DNA of 63,367 bases from Halococcus morrhuae DSM 1307 (GTDB lineage Archaea; Halobacteriota; Halobacteria; Halobacteriales; Halococcaceae), in the NCBI RefSeq assembly GCF_000336695.1, contig NZ_AOMC01000161.1, positions 36,853 to 100,219 of the forward strand, in the 5' to 3' direction. Below are positions 41,985 through 50,246 of the stretch, in pieces (within the stretch, counting starts at the first letter, position 1; each line of letters begins with the position of its first letter). The translations under genes were made by a program, and so were the position numbers. Below the pieces are notes generated by a model that was not told the origin of the DNA, did no database searches, and saw only the letters and a program-made list of their open reading frames with translations.

Positions 41985-43571
41985 TTATTTGACCGTTTTC
42001 GAGACCCAGCCGCTCGCGCCGCGCGGGTAGGGTCCGCTGTTTTTCTTCGGCTGCGTCGTTCCGGAGCCGTCGATCGCACGGACGACGACCTCGTGTTTGC
42101 CGCCCGGCGGCTCGTAGCTGTACGCCCACTGCTGCCAGACGTCGCCCCCGAGGTTCGGTTCGAGGACGTCGGAGAGCCGCGCCTCGTTCCACGAGGAGCC
42201 GCCGTCGGTCGAGACCTCCACCTTTCGAATGCCCCGAGTGCCGGCGTTCGCGTGGCCGGCAACCGTGATCTCGCTATCGCCCTTGTTCGTCGCGTGGAGT
42301 TTGGCGACCGTGTTGGCGGGGCCGGTGCCGTGCCAGCCACGTTTCTCCCAGAACCCCTTCGCCGGGCGCTCCAGGATCTCGAGCTCGTCGATCCACTTGA
42401 CGTTGATCTCACCCCAGTGGCCCGGCACCAGCAGTCGGACCGGGTGGCCGTGCTTGCGTGGGAGGGGGTTGCCGTCCTTGCCGTAGGCGAGCATGCCGGT
42501 TGTCAGTGCCTCGACCGGGAACTCCTCGGCGTAGCCGTCGACCGAGCGGGCCATGACGTACTTGCCCTGGAGGTTCGCCGTGTCGAGCAGTTTCGACACC
42601 GGCACGCCCTCCCAGAGCGCGTTGTCCATCTTGTCGCCGTTGAGTGGGTCGCTGACGCAGCGCAGCGTCATGAATCGGAGCTCGCTCGCCATCGACGTGA
42701 GCTGATCGTAGTCGACGGTCCGCTCGTTCCCGACCGCGCCGGTCAGCGACAGCGACCAGTCGTTCGCGTTCACGTTGGGGTTGACGTTCGCCGTGTCGAC
42801 CTCGTAGAAATCCTCGCCGCTGACCAGCCCTTCGAGCCCCGAAATGCCGAGCGAGGCCGATTCGGCCTTCGAGAGGAGCTGGCCGGCAGATGGTCTTCCG
42901 CCACCCCCGCCACCACCGCTGGCGTTGGCCCCACCGCTCGCGTTCCCACCTGCGCTCGCACCGCCGGCAGCGCCCGCACTCGCTGCTGCGGAGTCGCCCG
43001 CCTCCCCGTTGCTGCCGAGCGTGTAGCCGAGCACGCCGATCCCGAGCGTGCCGGCGAGGCTTCCGAGCATCGAGCGCCGCCCCGTCGACACTCCTTCCCG
43101 CCGTTCCGTGCCGGTCGTCGTAGCGATCGCGATAGCGACCACGAGCGCGCTGGCGACGCCGGCCCCGAGCGCGGGCACGATCGCACCGGCCACGATCACC
43201 GTCGCGAGCGAGACGAGGACGCCCGTCAGTCCGATCGAGAGAGTGGCTGTGCCGAACTGGCGACCGGTGGCGAGCGCCGCGAGCGTGAGACAGGCGAACA
43301 GCCCGGTTCCGATGGCGAGCGCGAGCAGGAGGTTCACCTGCTGGCCGAGATGTTCGATCCCGAACGCCTGGCCGAACTGGGTGAGCGGCCCCTTGGCGAA
43401 CGTCAGCAGCGCGGCCGGGACGTTCTGTGCGAGAACGGCGGTGATCGGTGCGACGACGAACGAGGGCGTGTAGCCCGCGAGCGCGTACGATCCGACGACG
43501 CCCGCGATGCCCGCGAACACCGCCGTCACGATCGCCGGGGCGAACGATCCGTCCGTGGAGACGTGGCTCAT
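41985..43571 (-). CDS. Sulfite oxidase-type molybdopterin oxidoreductase with N-terminal membrane domain
   Basis: A 528-residue protein. Residues 1-~165 are about five transmembrane helices, then a flexible Gly/Ala/Ser-rich linker (residues ~175-225), then a sulfite-oxidase-like Mo-cofactor domain: LRFMTLRCVSDPLNGDKMDNALW (Mo-ligand Cys in RCVSD), WEGVPVSKLL, PGHWGEINVKWI, and finally the immunoglobulin-like dimerisation domain IRKVEVSTDGGSSWNEA...WQQWAYSYEPPGGKHEVVVRA. The catalytic part probably faces outward. Substrate (sulfite, nitrate-like or protein methionine sulfoxide as in MsrP) is uncertain. Start at ATG 43571; an in-frame ATG further upstream lies in the divergent promoter region. 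Confidence 0.88.
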   Translation of the reverse strand: MSHVSTDGSFAPAIVTAVFAGIAGVVGSYALAGYTPSFVVAPITAVLAQNVPAALLTFAKGPLTQFGQAFGIEHLGQQVNLLLALAIGTGLFACLTLAALATGRQFGTATLSIGLTGVLVSLATVIVAGAIVPALGAGVASALVVAIAIATTTGTERREGVSTGRRSMLGSLAGTLGIGVLGYTLGSNGEAGDSAAASAGAAGGASAGGNASGGANASGGGGGGGRPSAGQLLSKAESASLGISGLEGLVSGEDFYEVDTANVNPNVNANDWSLSLTGAVGNERTVDYDQLTSMASELRFMTLRCVSDPLNGDKMDNALWEGVPVSKLLDTANLQGKYVMARSVDGYAEEFPVEALTTGMLAYGKDGNPLPRKHGHPVRLLVPGHWGEINVKWIDELEILERPAKGFWEKRGWHGTGPANTVAKLHATNKGDSEITVAGHANAGTRGIRKVEVSTDGGSSWNEARLSDVLEPNLGGDVWQQWAYSYEPPGGKHEVVVRAIDGSGTTQPKKNSGPYPRGASGWVSKTVK

Positions 43572-43670
43572 GCCAACAGGAGGGACGACGGGCGGATGAA
43601 TCTTGACCGAACTCCGACCCAATTTCGCCCGACGGCCAAAGGTTCACCTGCGCGCCGACGAACCTCTCGT

Positions 43671-43793
43671 ATGAACGACTCTGCCAACGGCCGCCCCTGC
43701 CCGGCGTGTGGCACCGGCATGCAGCGCCGCCACTGCAAGTACGTCTGTCCGCGCCACGGCGTCGTCTACGACTGTTCCGATACGTTCTGGTGA
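43671..43793 (+). CDS. 40-residue zinc-finger micro-protein
   Basis: Starts ATG 43671 and reads MNDSANGRPCPACGTG, then CKYVCPRHGVVYDCSDTFW. The CPxCG and CKYVCPxHG boxes form a likely single zinc-binding site (Cys4 or Cys3His). I believe it matches a haloarchaeal small zinc-finger family known by an HVO_2523-type name, recalled from memory. It is divergent from the sulfite oxidase-like gene and its end overlaps the convergent TVP38 gene by 28 nt. Its role is likely nucleic-acid or protein binding. Confidence 0.8.
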   Translation: MNDSANGRPCPACGTGMQRRHCKYVCPRHGVVYDCSDTFW

Positions 43794-44434
43794 GCGCGGC
43801 GATCCCGCAGATACTCGTAGGCCGGGCCGGCGAGCGCGAGAACGGCGATGGCACCCGCCGCGAGCCCGAGTTCCACGCTTGCACTCTCCAGGCCGGCGAC
43901 GGCGAGCGTCGAGAGCGAACTCCCAGCGAACACCGCCGCGACCGTCCACGGCACCTCGCCGACGAGCGTGCCGAGGAGATATCTCCGGAGTCCTACCCCT
44001 GACAGCCCCGCGCCGACGGAGACGGGATCGGCCGGTAGCGGCGCGAGCCGGGCGGCGGCCACGCCACGAGCGCCGCCGGTCCGTGCGAAGAACCGCTCGC
44101 CGGCGTGGCCGATCCGGCCGAGTGCGCTCGCATCGCCCGCGTAGCGGCCGAGCACGTACGGTGGCAGACAGGTGAGGAGCACGCCGGCGAGGGCGAACGG
44201 CGTCCCGACGAGCCCGTAGCCGTAGCCGACCACCGCCGAGCAGAGGCTCATCGGCCACGCGACGAGCGGGCGACCGAGATAGAGCCCGACGACGACCAGC
44301 GCGAAGACGAACGGGCGCGAGCGGAGGCCGGCGATCCGATCGAGCAGCGCGCTCGGCGAGATCGTGAGCGCGGCGAGCGCCACCACACCCACGATGGCCG
44401 CGACCCCCGCGAGACGCCGACGAGCGCGTGACAC
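43766..44434 (-). CDS. TVP38/TMEM64 (DedA-like) membrane protein
   Basis: A 222-residue membrane protein of the VTT/SNARE-associated family with about six helices. Key segments: PLVAWPMSLCSAVVGYGYG (family-typical glycine motif region), LLTCLPPYVLGRYAGDAS, and RLAPLPADPVSVGAGLSGV, corresponding to the re-entrant loop common in DedA relatives. It begins with GTG at 44434. It is probably a lipid scramblase- or flippase-related protein, but substrate is unknown. It is convergent with the zinc-finger gene and divergent from the zinc-ribbon gene that follows. Confidence 0.85.
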   Translation of the reverse strand: MSRARRRLAGVAAIVGVVALAALTISPSALLDRIAGLRSRPFVFALVVVGLYLGRPLVAWPMSLCSAVVGYGYGLVGTPFALAGVLLTCLPPYVLGRYAGDASALGRIGHAGERFFARTGGARGVAAARLAPLPADPVSVGAGLSGVGLRRYLLGTLVGEVPWTVAAVFAGSSLSTLAVAGLESASVELGLAAGAIAVLALAGPAYEYLRDRRAHQNVSEQS

Positions 44435-44514
44435 ACCCGAACCTGTATCCTGGGCGAGAAGCCGGTTTCGATCCGTTTCGCACGACGTTTAGGCGTCGGC
44501 GACCGATCGCCGCC

Positions 44515-44868
44515 GTGAGCGATGTCGTCGAACTCGGCGTGAGCCTCCTCGCGAACTTGGACGACGACGAACTCGATCTCGCCACGGCGATCGATCGGCT
44601 CGAAACCGTCACGAGCGATCCACACACGACGCGTACGATCCTCGACACGGCCGAAAAACGTGGCATCATCGAGCGCGCAGATGGGCGCATCCGGGTTCGC
44701 TCGGGTGGCTTCGTCCGATTCGAGCGCGACGTCGTCACCAGAGAGGGCGAGTTCACCTGCCGGCGCTGTGGTGCATCGATCACGACGGGCTACTTCGTCC
44801 AGTTCGACGCCGGCGAGCACGGCCCCTTCGGCTCGTCGTGTATCAGAAAAGTTATCGGTCGTCGTTGA
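44515..44868 (+). CDS. Small winged-helix-like protein with C-terminal zinc ribbon
   Basis: A 117-residue protein starting with GTG at 44515 (VSDVVELGVSLLANLDDDEL). An N-terminal helical/winged-helix-like half (TAIDRLETVTSDPHTTRTIL, AEKRGIIERADGRIRV) is followed by CRRCGASITTGYFVQFD...GSSCIRKVIGRR with Cys pairs. I recognise it as a haloarchaeal conserved family without assigned function. The start choice is uncertain, because a longer in-frame GTG start at 44428 would overlap the divergent TVP38 gene. Its 3' end overlaps the convergent acidic gene by 17 nt. Confidence 0.7.
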   Translation: MSDVVELGVSLLANLDDDELDLATAIDRLETVTSDPHTTRTILDTAEKRGIIERADGRIRVRSGGFVRFERDVVTREGEFTCRRCGASITTGYFVQFDAGEHGPFGSSCIRKVIGRR

Positions 44869-46027
44869 GGTCGGCGATCTCGGCCAGCCGTTCGAGCGTT
44901 TCCTGCTGTCGTTCGAGCAGTTCCGTCTGGCGCTCGACGTGATCGCGTAGTGCGTCGACCTCGTCGGTCAGTTGGTCCACGTCGGCGGTTCTGCTCTCGT
45001 CCTTGCCTTCCGCACTGGCGGGCCTGCTGTCCGGCTCGTCGTCCGAATCGCTCGATCCACGGCGCGGCTCGGACGGCTCCCGACGCGGCTCGACCGACCG
45101 CTGATCGGGTTCGCTCGGCTGGTTCGGCTCGGCCGGTTCGTGGCTCGATTCGGACGCTTCGGGGATCAGCGGCTCCGTCGACTCGTCGGGCTCGAAACGG
45201 GATCGCGATGGCTGCTCCGTCGGCTGGCCGTCGGCTTCGTCGCCGTTGCGGTCGGTGGGTTCGTGCCGCGCGTCGTCGGGGTCACGAGCAGGCGTTCGAT
45301 CGGCCGGCTCGGCCGGTGTCGGGTCTTCGGTCGTTCGATCGGCTGTCTGGTCGGTGGGCGTCCGGTCGGTAGCCGTCGGCTCCGTCGTGCGTTCGGTGGC
45401 AGTCGATTCGGCCGTGCGATCCGCGAGCTGATCGATGCTGGCGACGCCGTGGTATGCACAGAGCGCGTCTTCGAGGGTTTCGTAGGCTTCGCGTCGGCCA
45501 TCGCCCATGAGATCGATATAGCGGGGTCGGCCGTCGACGTCGATGCGGAGATCATCCTCGAAGCGGAGGTCGGTGATCCGGTCGTAGTCGTAGCTATCGT
45601 GTTCGCGGTCCCAGACGGCCTCGCCGACGGCGGTGAGCAGCTGTCGGTCGGTGACGATGAGCGTTCGATCGCCGAAGCGATAGCTCTCCTCGATCTCCTC
45701 GTCGGGCTCGATGCGGTCGGTGGTCCGGAGCACGCCCGCGAGCACCGGCGGGAGGATCGTCTCGATGCGCTCGCGCGGGGCCGAGAACGCCTCGACGCCG
45801 TGTTCGTATTCGAAGGCGAACGTCGCCTCGCGGCGGTCGGCCGAGACGTCGAAACGACTGACGTCGTGGGGGAACTCTTCGATCGATTCGCTGCTGAACA
45901 GACCCGCGGCGCGGTAGACGAGCGTCTTCGGTGGCGTGACGTAGACCCGGTCGTCGCCGCCGACGTTCACACTGGTCATCCGTCGCTCGTCGGCGAGGCG
46001 CTCGCGGACGATCCCGGGAACGTCCAT
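44852..46027 (-). CDS. Haloarchaeal PH-like domain protein with acidic disordered linker and coiled-coil tail
   Basis: A 391-residue protein beginning MDVPGIVRERLADERRMTSVN. The N-terminal 200 residues are beta-rich, PH/GRAM-like (DDRVYVTPPKTLVYRAAGLF, TLIVTDRQLLTAVG, YIDLMGDGRREAYE). Residues ~205-345 are a low-complexity chain of Thr, Glu, Pro, Arg and Ser with repeats such as TERTTEPTATDRT. The last ~40 residues (VDQLTDEVDALRDHVERQTE then LLERQQETLERLAEI) form a coiled coil. It looks like a scaffold or adaptor rather than an enzyme; no catalytic motif seen. It sits upstream of tRNA-Met. Confidence 0.65.
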   Translation of the reverse strand: MDVPGIVRERLADERRMTSVNVGGDDRVYVTPPKTLVYRAAGLFSSESIEEFPHDVSRFDVSADRREATFAFEYEHGVEAFSAPRERIETILPPVLAGVLRTTDRIEPDEEIEESYRFGDRTLIVTDRQLLTAVGEAVWDREHDSYDYDRITDLRFEDDLRIDVDGRPRYIDLMGDGRREAYETLEDALCAYHGVASIDQLADRTAESTATERTTEPTATDRTPTDQTADRTTEDPTPAEPADRTPARDPDDARHEPTDRNGDEADGQPTEQPSRSRFEPDESTEPLIPEASESSHEPAEPNQPSEPDQRSVEPRREPSEPRRGSSDSDDEPDSRPASAEGKDESRTADVDQLTDEVDALRDHVERQTELLERQQETLERLAEIADLNDDR

Positions 46028-46111
46028 GGTGCGACTGTGCTATCGATCGTCAAAAGACTGCCGAAGCCGAGATGGGAAGGTTAATGAACGCGAGTCCAGT
46101 ACCGATCGGTA

Positions 46112-46234
46112 GCCCGGGTGGCTTAGCTGGACATAGCGCCGCACTCATAGGGTTTCGAGAGCGGTTTTCCCCCGAGGCTGTCGCCTCGGACCTGGGATAT
46201 GCGGAGATCGTGGGTTCGGAGCCCACCCCGGGCA
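46112..46234 (+). tRNA. Elongator tRNA-Met (CAT) with archaeal intron
   Basis: Acceptor GCCCGGG (46112-46118) pairs with CCCGGGC (46227-46233) plus A. D-arm GCTTAGCTGGACATAGC; T-arm GTGGG-TTCGGAG-CCCAC. The anticodon loop is CTCATA with anticodon CAT at 46146-46148, interrupted after position 37 by an intron of about 49 nt (46150-46198) that contains a GAGG...CCTCG stem. The mature tRNA is about 74 nt. An intron in tRNA-Met is the known haloarchaeal pattern. Confidence 0.92.
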
Positions 46235-46395
46235 CTTACCTTTCGTTTCTCATGCCCACAGTGACACGGCTAACCACGAGATAGTTGCCGATGAAATCCT
46301 CTGACGAGCCCAAAACACGAAGACAAAAAACTGCTAACCGCGGCTGATCTCACCCCTCATTAATTGTACTGTCCGATATCTGTTTACTTCATTCT

Positions 46396-47265
46396 CTACA
46401 ACGTGGTCGCATAGAGGTCGTAATCCGAGATGCGAGTTGCATCCTGTGTACTGTATGCTATGTATTCGAGCGAGGTTTGCCATGATTCGCCTGCCGGAAG
46501 TTGCTCAAGGCTGTCGAGTCCATCGCCCAACGCGATGCCATCACCATCGTAAAACACACAGAATGCCGATGGCGAGACTGCACTGTCCGATGTGTTTTCG
46601 ATACGAAGTGAGAGTGTTGGCTCCTCACCGCTATTCAGGTTCTCCTCAGCAACCTTGAGCGAATCCGGAATCCCGAGTTCAGTTTGGAACGTGTCGGCAC
46701 TCGTAATCTCAATCTCGCCACGTGCCGGCTCTTTTTCATCGAGATACGGTGCGTGGATCTCCCACTGTGTTCCGGGTTTGAGGAACGCAATACTCGTCGT
46801 CGTGCTGGTGAGAATTGAATCCTCGCTATCGTAGAATGACACTCTCGCTTCGGGGAGTCGGAGAACGTCGTTGCCTGTATTTTCAACCAGGCCACTCATG
46901 TAAACATCGGTTCCATACTGACCTTCTTCGACGACGAGTTCAGTGTCGGTAACGTTGGTACTTCCCGATCCACCGCCACCAGAGGGTGTGAGAGTGTCGG
47001 CTTCACTCATTTCGGTTCCTCCAGCGGTTGTTGGCTCCGTCGTATCTGCAGCCTCTTTCGACGTCGCTTCAGACCCCCCTCCCGTTGCTGCAGTATCCGT
47101 GCCTTCACTAGTATTGCCGTCGGTACTAGCACCGCTGCTATCGTTTGTTGCTTCACTACTTCCGTTTCCACTACTGCTGTTGTTGCCGCTTCCGCCACCG
47201 CTACAGCCGGCGAGACCGAGGCTCGTTGCAGCACCAACCATCGCTAAATACTTCCGTCGATCCAT
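46396..47265 (-). CDS. Tat-exported lipoprotein with FxLYD-like domain
   Basis: A 289-residue extracellular lipoprotein: MDRRKYLAMVGAATSLGLAGC has a Tat-like RRKYLA motif and a lipobox (LAGC) with Cys21. Residues ~22-110 are a Ser/Gly/Asn/Thr-rich stalk typical of cell-surface haloarchaeal proteins. The rest (residues ~110-289) contains FxLYD/CARDB-like beta sandwich features, for example VYMSGLVENTGNDVLRLPEARVSFYD and EISLRIENTSDSAVSPSAFCVFYDGDG. No enzymatic motifs. The start follows the RR motif position; a longer frame upstream lacks a signal. It is AT-richer than its neighbours. Confidence 0.75.
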   Translation of the reverse strand: MDRRKYLAMVGAATSLGLAGCSGGGSGNNSSSGNGSSEATNDSSGASTDGNTSEGTDTAATGGGSEATSKEAADTTEPTTAGGTEMSEADTLTPSGGGGSGSTNVTDTELVVEEGQYGTDVYMSGLVENTGNDVLRLPEARVSFYDSEDSILTSTTTSIAFLKPGTQWEIHAPYLDEKEPARGEIEITSADTFQTELGIPDSLKVAEENLNSGEEPTLSLRIENTSDSAVSPSAFCVFYDGDGIALGDGLDSLEQLPAGESWQTSLEYIAYSTQDATRISDYDLYATTL

Positions 47266-47370
47266 TCTCAACGGAAAAACACGTTGGGTTGTGATAATGG
47301 TTTCGTTCGCATCAATACAGAAGAGTCTCAAAGAGCGAGAAAGCTACCGTCTCGACGGGTAGGTCGAGAG

Positions 47371-49578
47371 CTATTGGTCGGGATCGAGCAACTGCACCGG
47401 ATGCCGGCTCGGCCGTTCCAGCAGCGAGTCGAGCTGTTCGAGACAGGAGGTGCCGCTCGCGACCACGGTCCGATCGCGTGCCTCCTCGTCTTGGAACTGG
47501 GTTTCGAGCTCGCTGCCGACGTCCATGCTCAGCTCGTAGTATTCGCGCTTGTAGCCGAACGAGCCGGCCATCCCGCAGCATTCGGTCTCGGAGGTGAGCA
47601 CGTCGTAGCCACGGTCTTCGAGGACGGCCACGGTGTGGGCTTCGAGCCCGAGGGTCCGCTGCTGGCAGTGGCTGTGGTAGGCCACGCGCTCGCCGTCGCC
47701 GGCCGGCAGGCTCTCGCCATCACCCCCGTTCTCGAGCAGGCCATAGACGTACTCCATGATCTCGTAGCTGCTGTCGTCGAGGCGCTCGGCCGATCGATCG
47801 GGCAGGAACTTCTCGTACTCGCCGGCGAATATCGCGAGATCGGAGGGTTCGATGACGACGATATCCCGCCCCGCATCGATCCGTTCGGCGAGATCGGCGT
47901 AGACCTCGTGGGCGTGGCGCTCGGCCGTCGCGAGCATCCCCTGCGAGAGCGGCGCGCGCCCGCTCGATGCGACGTCGGGAACCTCGACTGCGACCCCGAG
48001 CGCTTCGAGCACCCTGACGGCGGCCTTCCCGCGCTCGACCTCGATGTGGTTCGTGTAGGCATCGGGGTAGAGCACCGCCTCGCGGTCGGCGTCGGCCGGC
48101 GACACGCGCGATCCTCCCCGGGAGTCGAACCATTTCCGCAACGTTTCGCGCTCGAACTGCGGAAGCGAGCGCCGACGATCGATGCCCAGAACGCGCTCCA
48201 TGAGCGCCCGCGCGGGGGCGGTCCCCGCGATCCAGTTCGATAGCGGTGCGGTGGCGCTCCCGACCTCCGCCAGATCGGCGTAGTTGCCGAAGAACCGTTT
48301 CTGGAGGTCCACGCCACCCGGTTCTTCGTCGGGCGTCAGCCCTTCGACGAGGAAGTCGAACTCCGTGGTCTCGTCGTGGTTGATGCGATCCCTGACCACC
48401 TCGTTGATCCACGGGATGTCGATCTTCACCGGGCAGTTGTTGACACAGCGCGAGCAGCCCGTACAGAGGTCGTTGAACTCCGCCGCACTCTCCTGTCCGT
48501 GGACACCCGCCTCCCAGCCCGTGGCGATCCCGCCCGAGTAGGTCTCGCCGCCGAAGGCGTGGCCGCCGACGTGCTGGAAGTTCGCACACGAGTTCGCACA
48601 CGCGCCACAGCGGATGCAGTAGAGCGTCTCGCGCAGTTGATCGTCCTCGCGCATCGCCGTCCGACCGTTGTCGAGCAGCACGAGATGGAACTCACGGTCG
48701 CCATCCGACTCTGAAAGGGGTGTCTCGGGCTCGTCGAACTCCAGCGTCGGCGTCTCCACGGGCGGCGAGAGCATCGTGACGTACTGGGTGATCGGCTGGC
48801 CGGTCGCCGAGCGCGCGATGAGTTCGACGAACGGCTGGAGGTCAGAGAGCGTGGGGATCAGCTTCTCTACCCCGGCGACAGCCACGTGTGTATCCGGCGT
48901 CACGGCCGATTTCCGGGCGTTGCCCTCGTTGGTGACGAGCGTGATCGTCCCGCTGTCGGCGACGACGAAGTTCGCACCGGTCATCCCGACGTCCGCATCC
49001 CGAATTCGCTCGCCGAGGTAGTCCCGGGCGAACTCGGTGAGCTCCTCGGGCGTCTCCAGGGGTTCCTCGGGATCGAACTGCTCGTTGAACAGCTCGGCGA
49101 TGCCCTCGCGTGATTTGTGGATTGACGGGCCGACGATGTGTGATGGCGTCTCGTCGGCGACCTGCAGGACGAATTCGCCGAGATCGGTCTCGTAGACGTC
49201 CACACCAGCGGTTTCGAGGTGGTCGTTGACGTCGATCTCCTCGGTCGTCATCGACTTCGATTTCACGAGCGTCTCGGCGTCACCCGCCACGTTCTCGATA
49301 TACTGGTTCGCGTCGGTGGCGTCCTCGGCGAGATAGACGTGGCCGCCGTTGGCCTCGACGCTCTCGGTGACCGTGTCAACGAGTTCGGGCAGTCGCTCGA
49401 TGGCGTCCTCCTTGATCTCTCGGACTGTGGTCCGCAGCTCTTCGTACTCGTCGAACTCGTCGATGGCGTCGTACCGGTTCTCGTTGAAATGGCTCGCGTT
49501 CTCGCGGACGTTTTCGCCCTCGGTGTCGAGCAGGTGACGGATCTGCTCGGCTTTCTCCCGTCTGGTTTCTGCACTCAT
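47371..49578 (-). CDS. Fused LutB-LutA-type Fe-S protein (lactate utilisation, LUD plus CCG domains)
   Basis: A 735-residue fusion. Residues ~60-310 form a LUD domain (LutB-like: VKSKSMTTEEIDVNDHLE, GANFVVADSGTITLVTNEGN). Residues 321-382 hold two [4Fe-4S] clusters: C321, C324, C327, C331 (CIRCGACANSC) and C372, C375, C378, C382 (CTGCSRCVNNCP). The C-terminal part carries CCG cysteine-rich domains as in LutA/GlcF (SHCQQRTLG, TECCGMAGSFGYKREYYELS, SGTSCLEQL). In bacteria these are separate LutA and LutB subunits of the L-lactate oxidising complex. It overlaps lutC (ATGA) and is divergent from the FAD/Fe-S protein. It passes electrons toward quinone. Confidence 0.9.
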   Translation of the reverse strand: MSAETRREKAEQIRHLLDTEGENVRENASHFNENRYDAIDEFDEYEELRTTVREIKEDAIERLPELVDTVTESVEANGGHVYLAEDATDANQYIENVAGDAETLVKSKSMTTEEIDVNDHLETAGVDVYETDLGEFVLQVADETPSHIVGPSIHKSREGIAELFNEQFDPEEPLETPEELTEFARDYLGERIRDADVGMTGANFVVADSGTITLVTNEGNARKSAVTPDTHVAVAGVEKLIPTLSDLQPFVELIARSATGQPITQYVTMLSPPVETPTLEFDEPETPLSESDGDREFHLVLLDNGRTAMREDDQLRETLYCIRCGACANSCANFQHVGGHAFGGETYSGGIATGWEAGVHGQESAAEFNDLCTGCSRCVNNCPVKIDIPWINEVVRDRINHDETTEFDFLVEGLTPDEEPGGVDLQKRFFGNYADLAEVGSATAPLSNWIAGTAPARALMERVLGIDRRRSLPQFERETLRKWFDSRGGSRVSPADADREAVLYPDAYTNHIEVERGKAAVRVLEALGVAVEVPDVASSGRAPLSQGMLATAERHAHEVYADLAERIDAGRDIVVIEPSDLAIFAGEYEKFLPDRSAERLDDSSYEIMEYVYGLLENGGDGESLPAGDGERVAYHSHCQQRTLGLEAHTVAVLEDRGYDVLTSETECCGMAGSFGYKREYYELSMDVGSELETQFQDEEARDRTVVASGTSCLEQLDSLLERPSRHPVQLLDPDQ

Positions 49579-50078
49579 CGTTCGAGCACGACGACGTGCA
49601 CTTCGGCAGGGCCGTGGACGCCCTCGACCATCTCGCCCATGTCGGCGGTCGCGCTCGCGCCGGTGGCGAAGACGTAACTGTCTCGCCCGGCGGCGAACTC
49701 CTCGCCGAGCCACGCGAACGCCTCGTCCATGTCGGCGTGGAGCTCCTCCTCGCGCAGGACAGCGACGTGGCGCTCGGGGTAGAGACTCACCGGCTCGCTG
49801 CCCGCCGCGTCGGCTGCGACCGCGAGCGAGCCGTAGGTGGCGATACCCGCTCCGACGGGGGTGACGCCCGTCCGTGCCGATTCGAGCGCTGCGGCCGTGG
49901 GATCGACCGTCACCGCGGTGTCGGCGAGCGAAACGTCGTCGAGACCCAGCGGAACGCCGACGGCCGGCTCGCGGATCGCGTCGTCGAGCGCCCCGGTGAA
50001 CCCGTCGCCGTCGGTTCGTGTCGTTGCGACGTCCAACCCGTCGAGCGACGATTCGAACGTCGTGAGAACGTCACTCAT
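49575..50078 (-). CDS. lutC: LutC-type LUD domain protein
   Basis: A 167-residue LUD (lactate utilisation) domain protein, starting MSDVLTTFESSLDGLDVATT. Motifs GVTPVGAGIATYGSLAVAAD and SYVFATGASATADMGEMVEGVHGPAEVHVVV are those of the LutC/YkgG family, subunit of the L-lactate oxidase iron-sulfur complex. It lies upstream of the fused LutB-LutA gene with ATGA overlap, so the two are translated together. A minus-strand TATATC at 50101-50106, about 23 nt upstream, is a likely promoter. Confidence 0.88.
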   Translation of the reverse strand: MSDVLTTFESSLDGLDVATTRTDGDGFTGALDDAIREPAVGVPLGLDDVSLADTAVTVDPTAAALESARTGVTPVGAGIATYGSLAVAADAAGSEPVSLYPERHVAVLREEELHADMDEAFAWLGEEFAAGRDSYVFATGASATADMGEMVEGVHGPAEVHVVVLER

Positions 50079-50097
50079 CGTCCACCGTTCGGAACTG

Positions 50098-50107
50098 AAC
50101 TATATCG
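50098..50107 (-). promoter_or_regulatory. TATA box of lutC
   Basis: GATATAG on the minus strand, 22-28 nt upstream of the lutC ATG, in the divergent region shared with the fused FAD/Fe-S dehydrogenase gene. Confidence 0.45.
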
Positions 50108-50246
50108 GCCTTTCGCGGAACCGTCGTCATGCGATCCGATCCAGACAGCGTACGCCCGTGTCTCGATCGACTGCCACCGAGACGAATCGATCGATGGTGA
50201 ATTCTCCGATGCCTGTTTACCGTCCGGGGACGAACCGTGTGCCATC

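Noticed and set aside
49596-50246. Longer start of the fused FAD/Fe-S dehydrogenase
   Set aside because: It would run antisense through lutC and the divergent promoter; the FAD domain is complete from GTG 50247.
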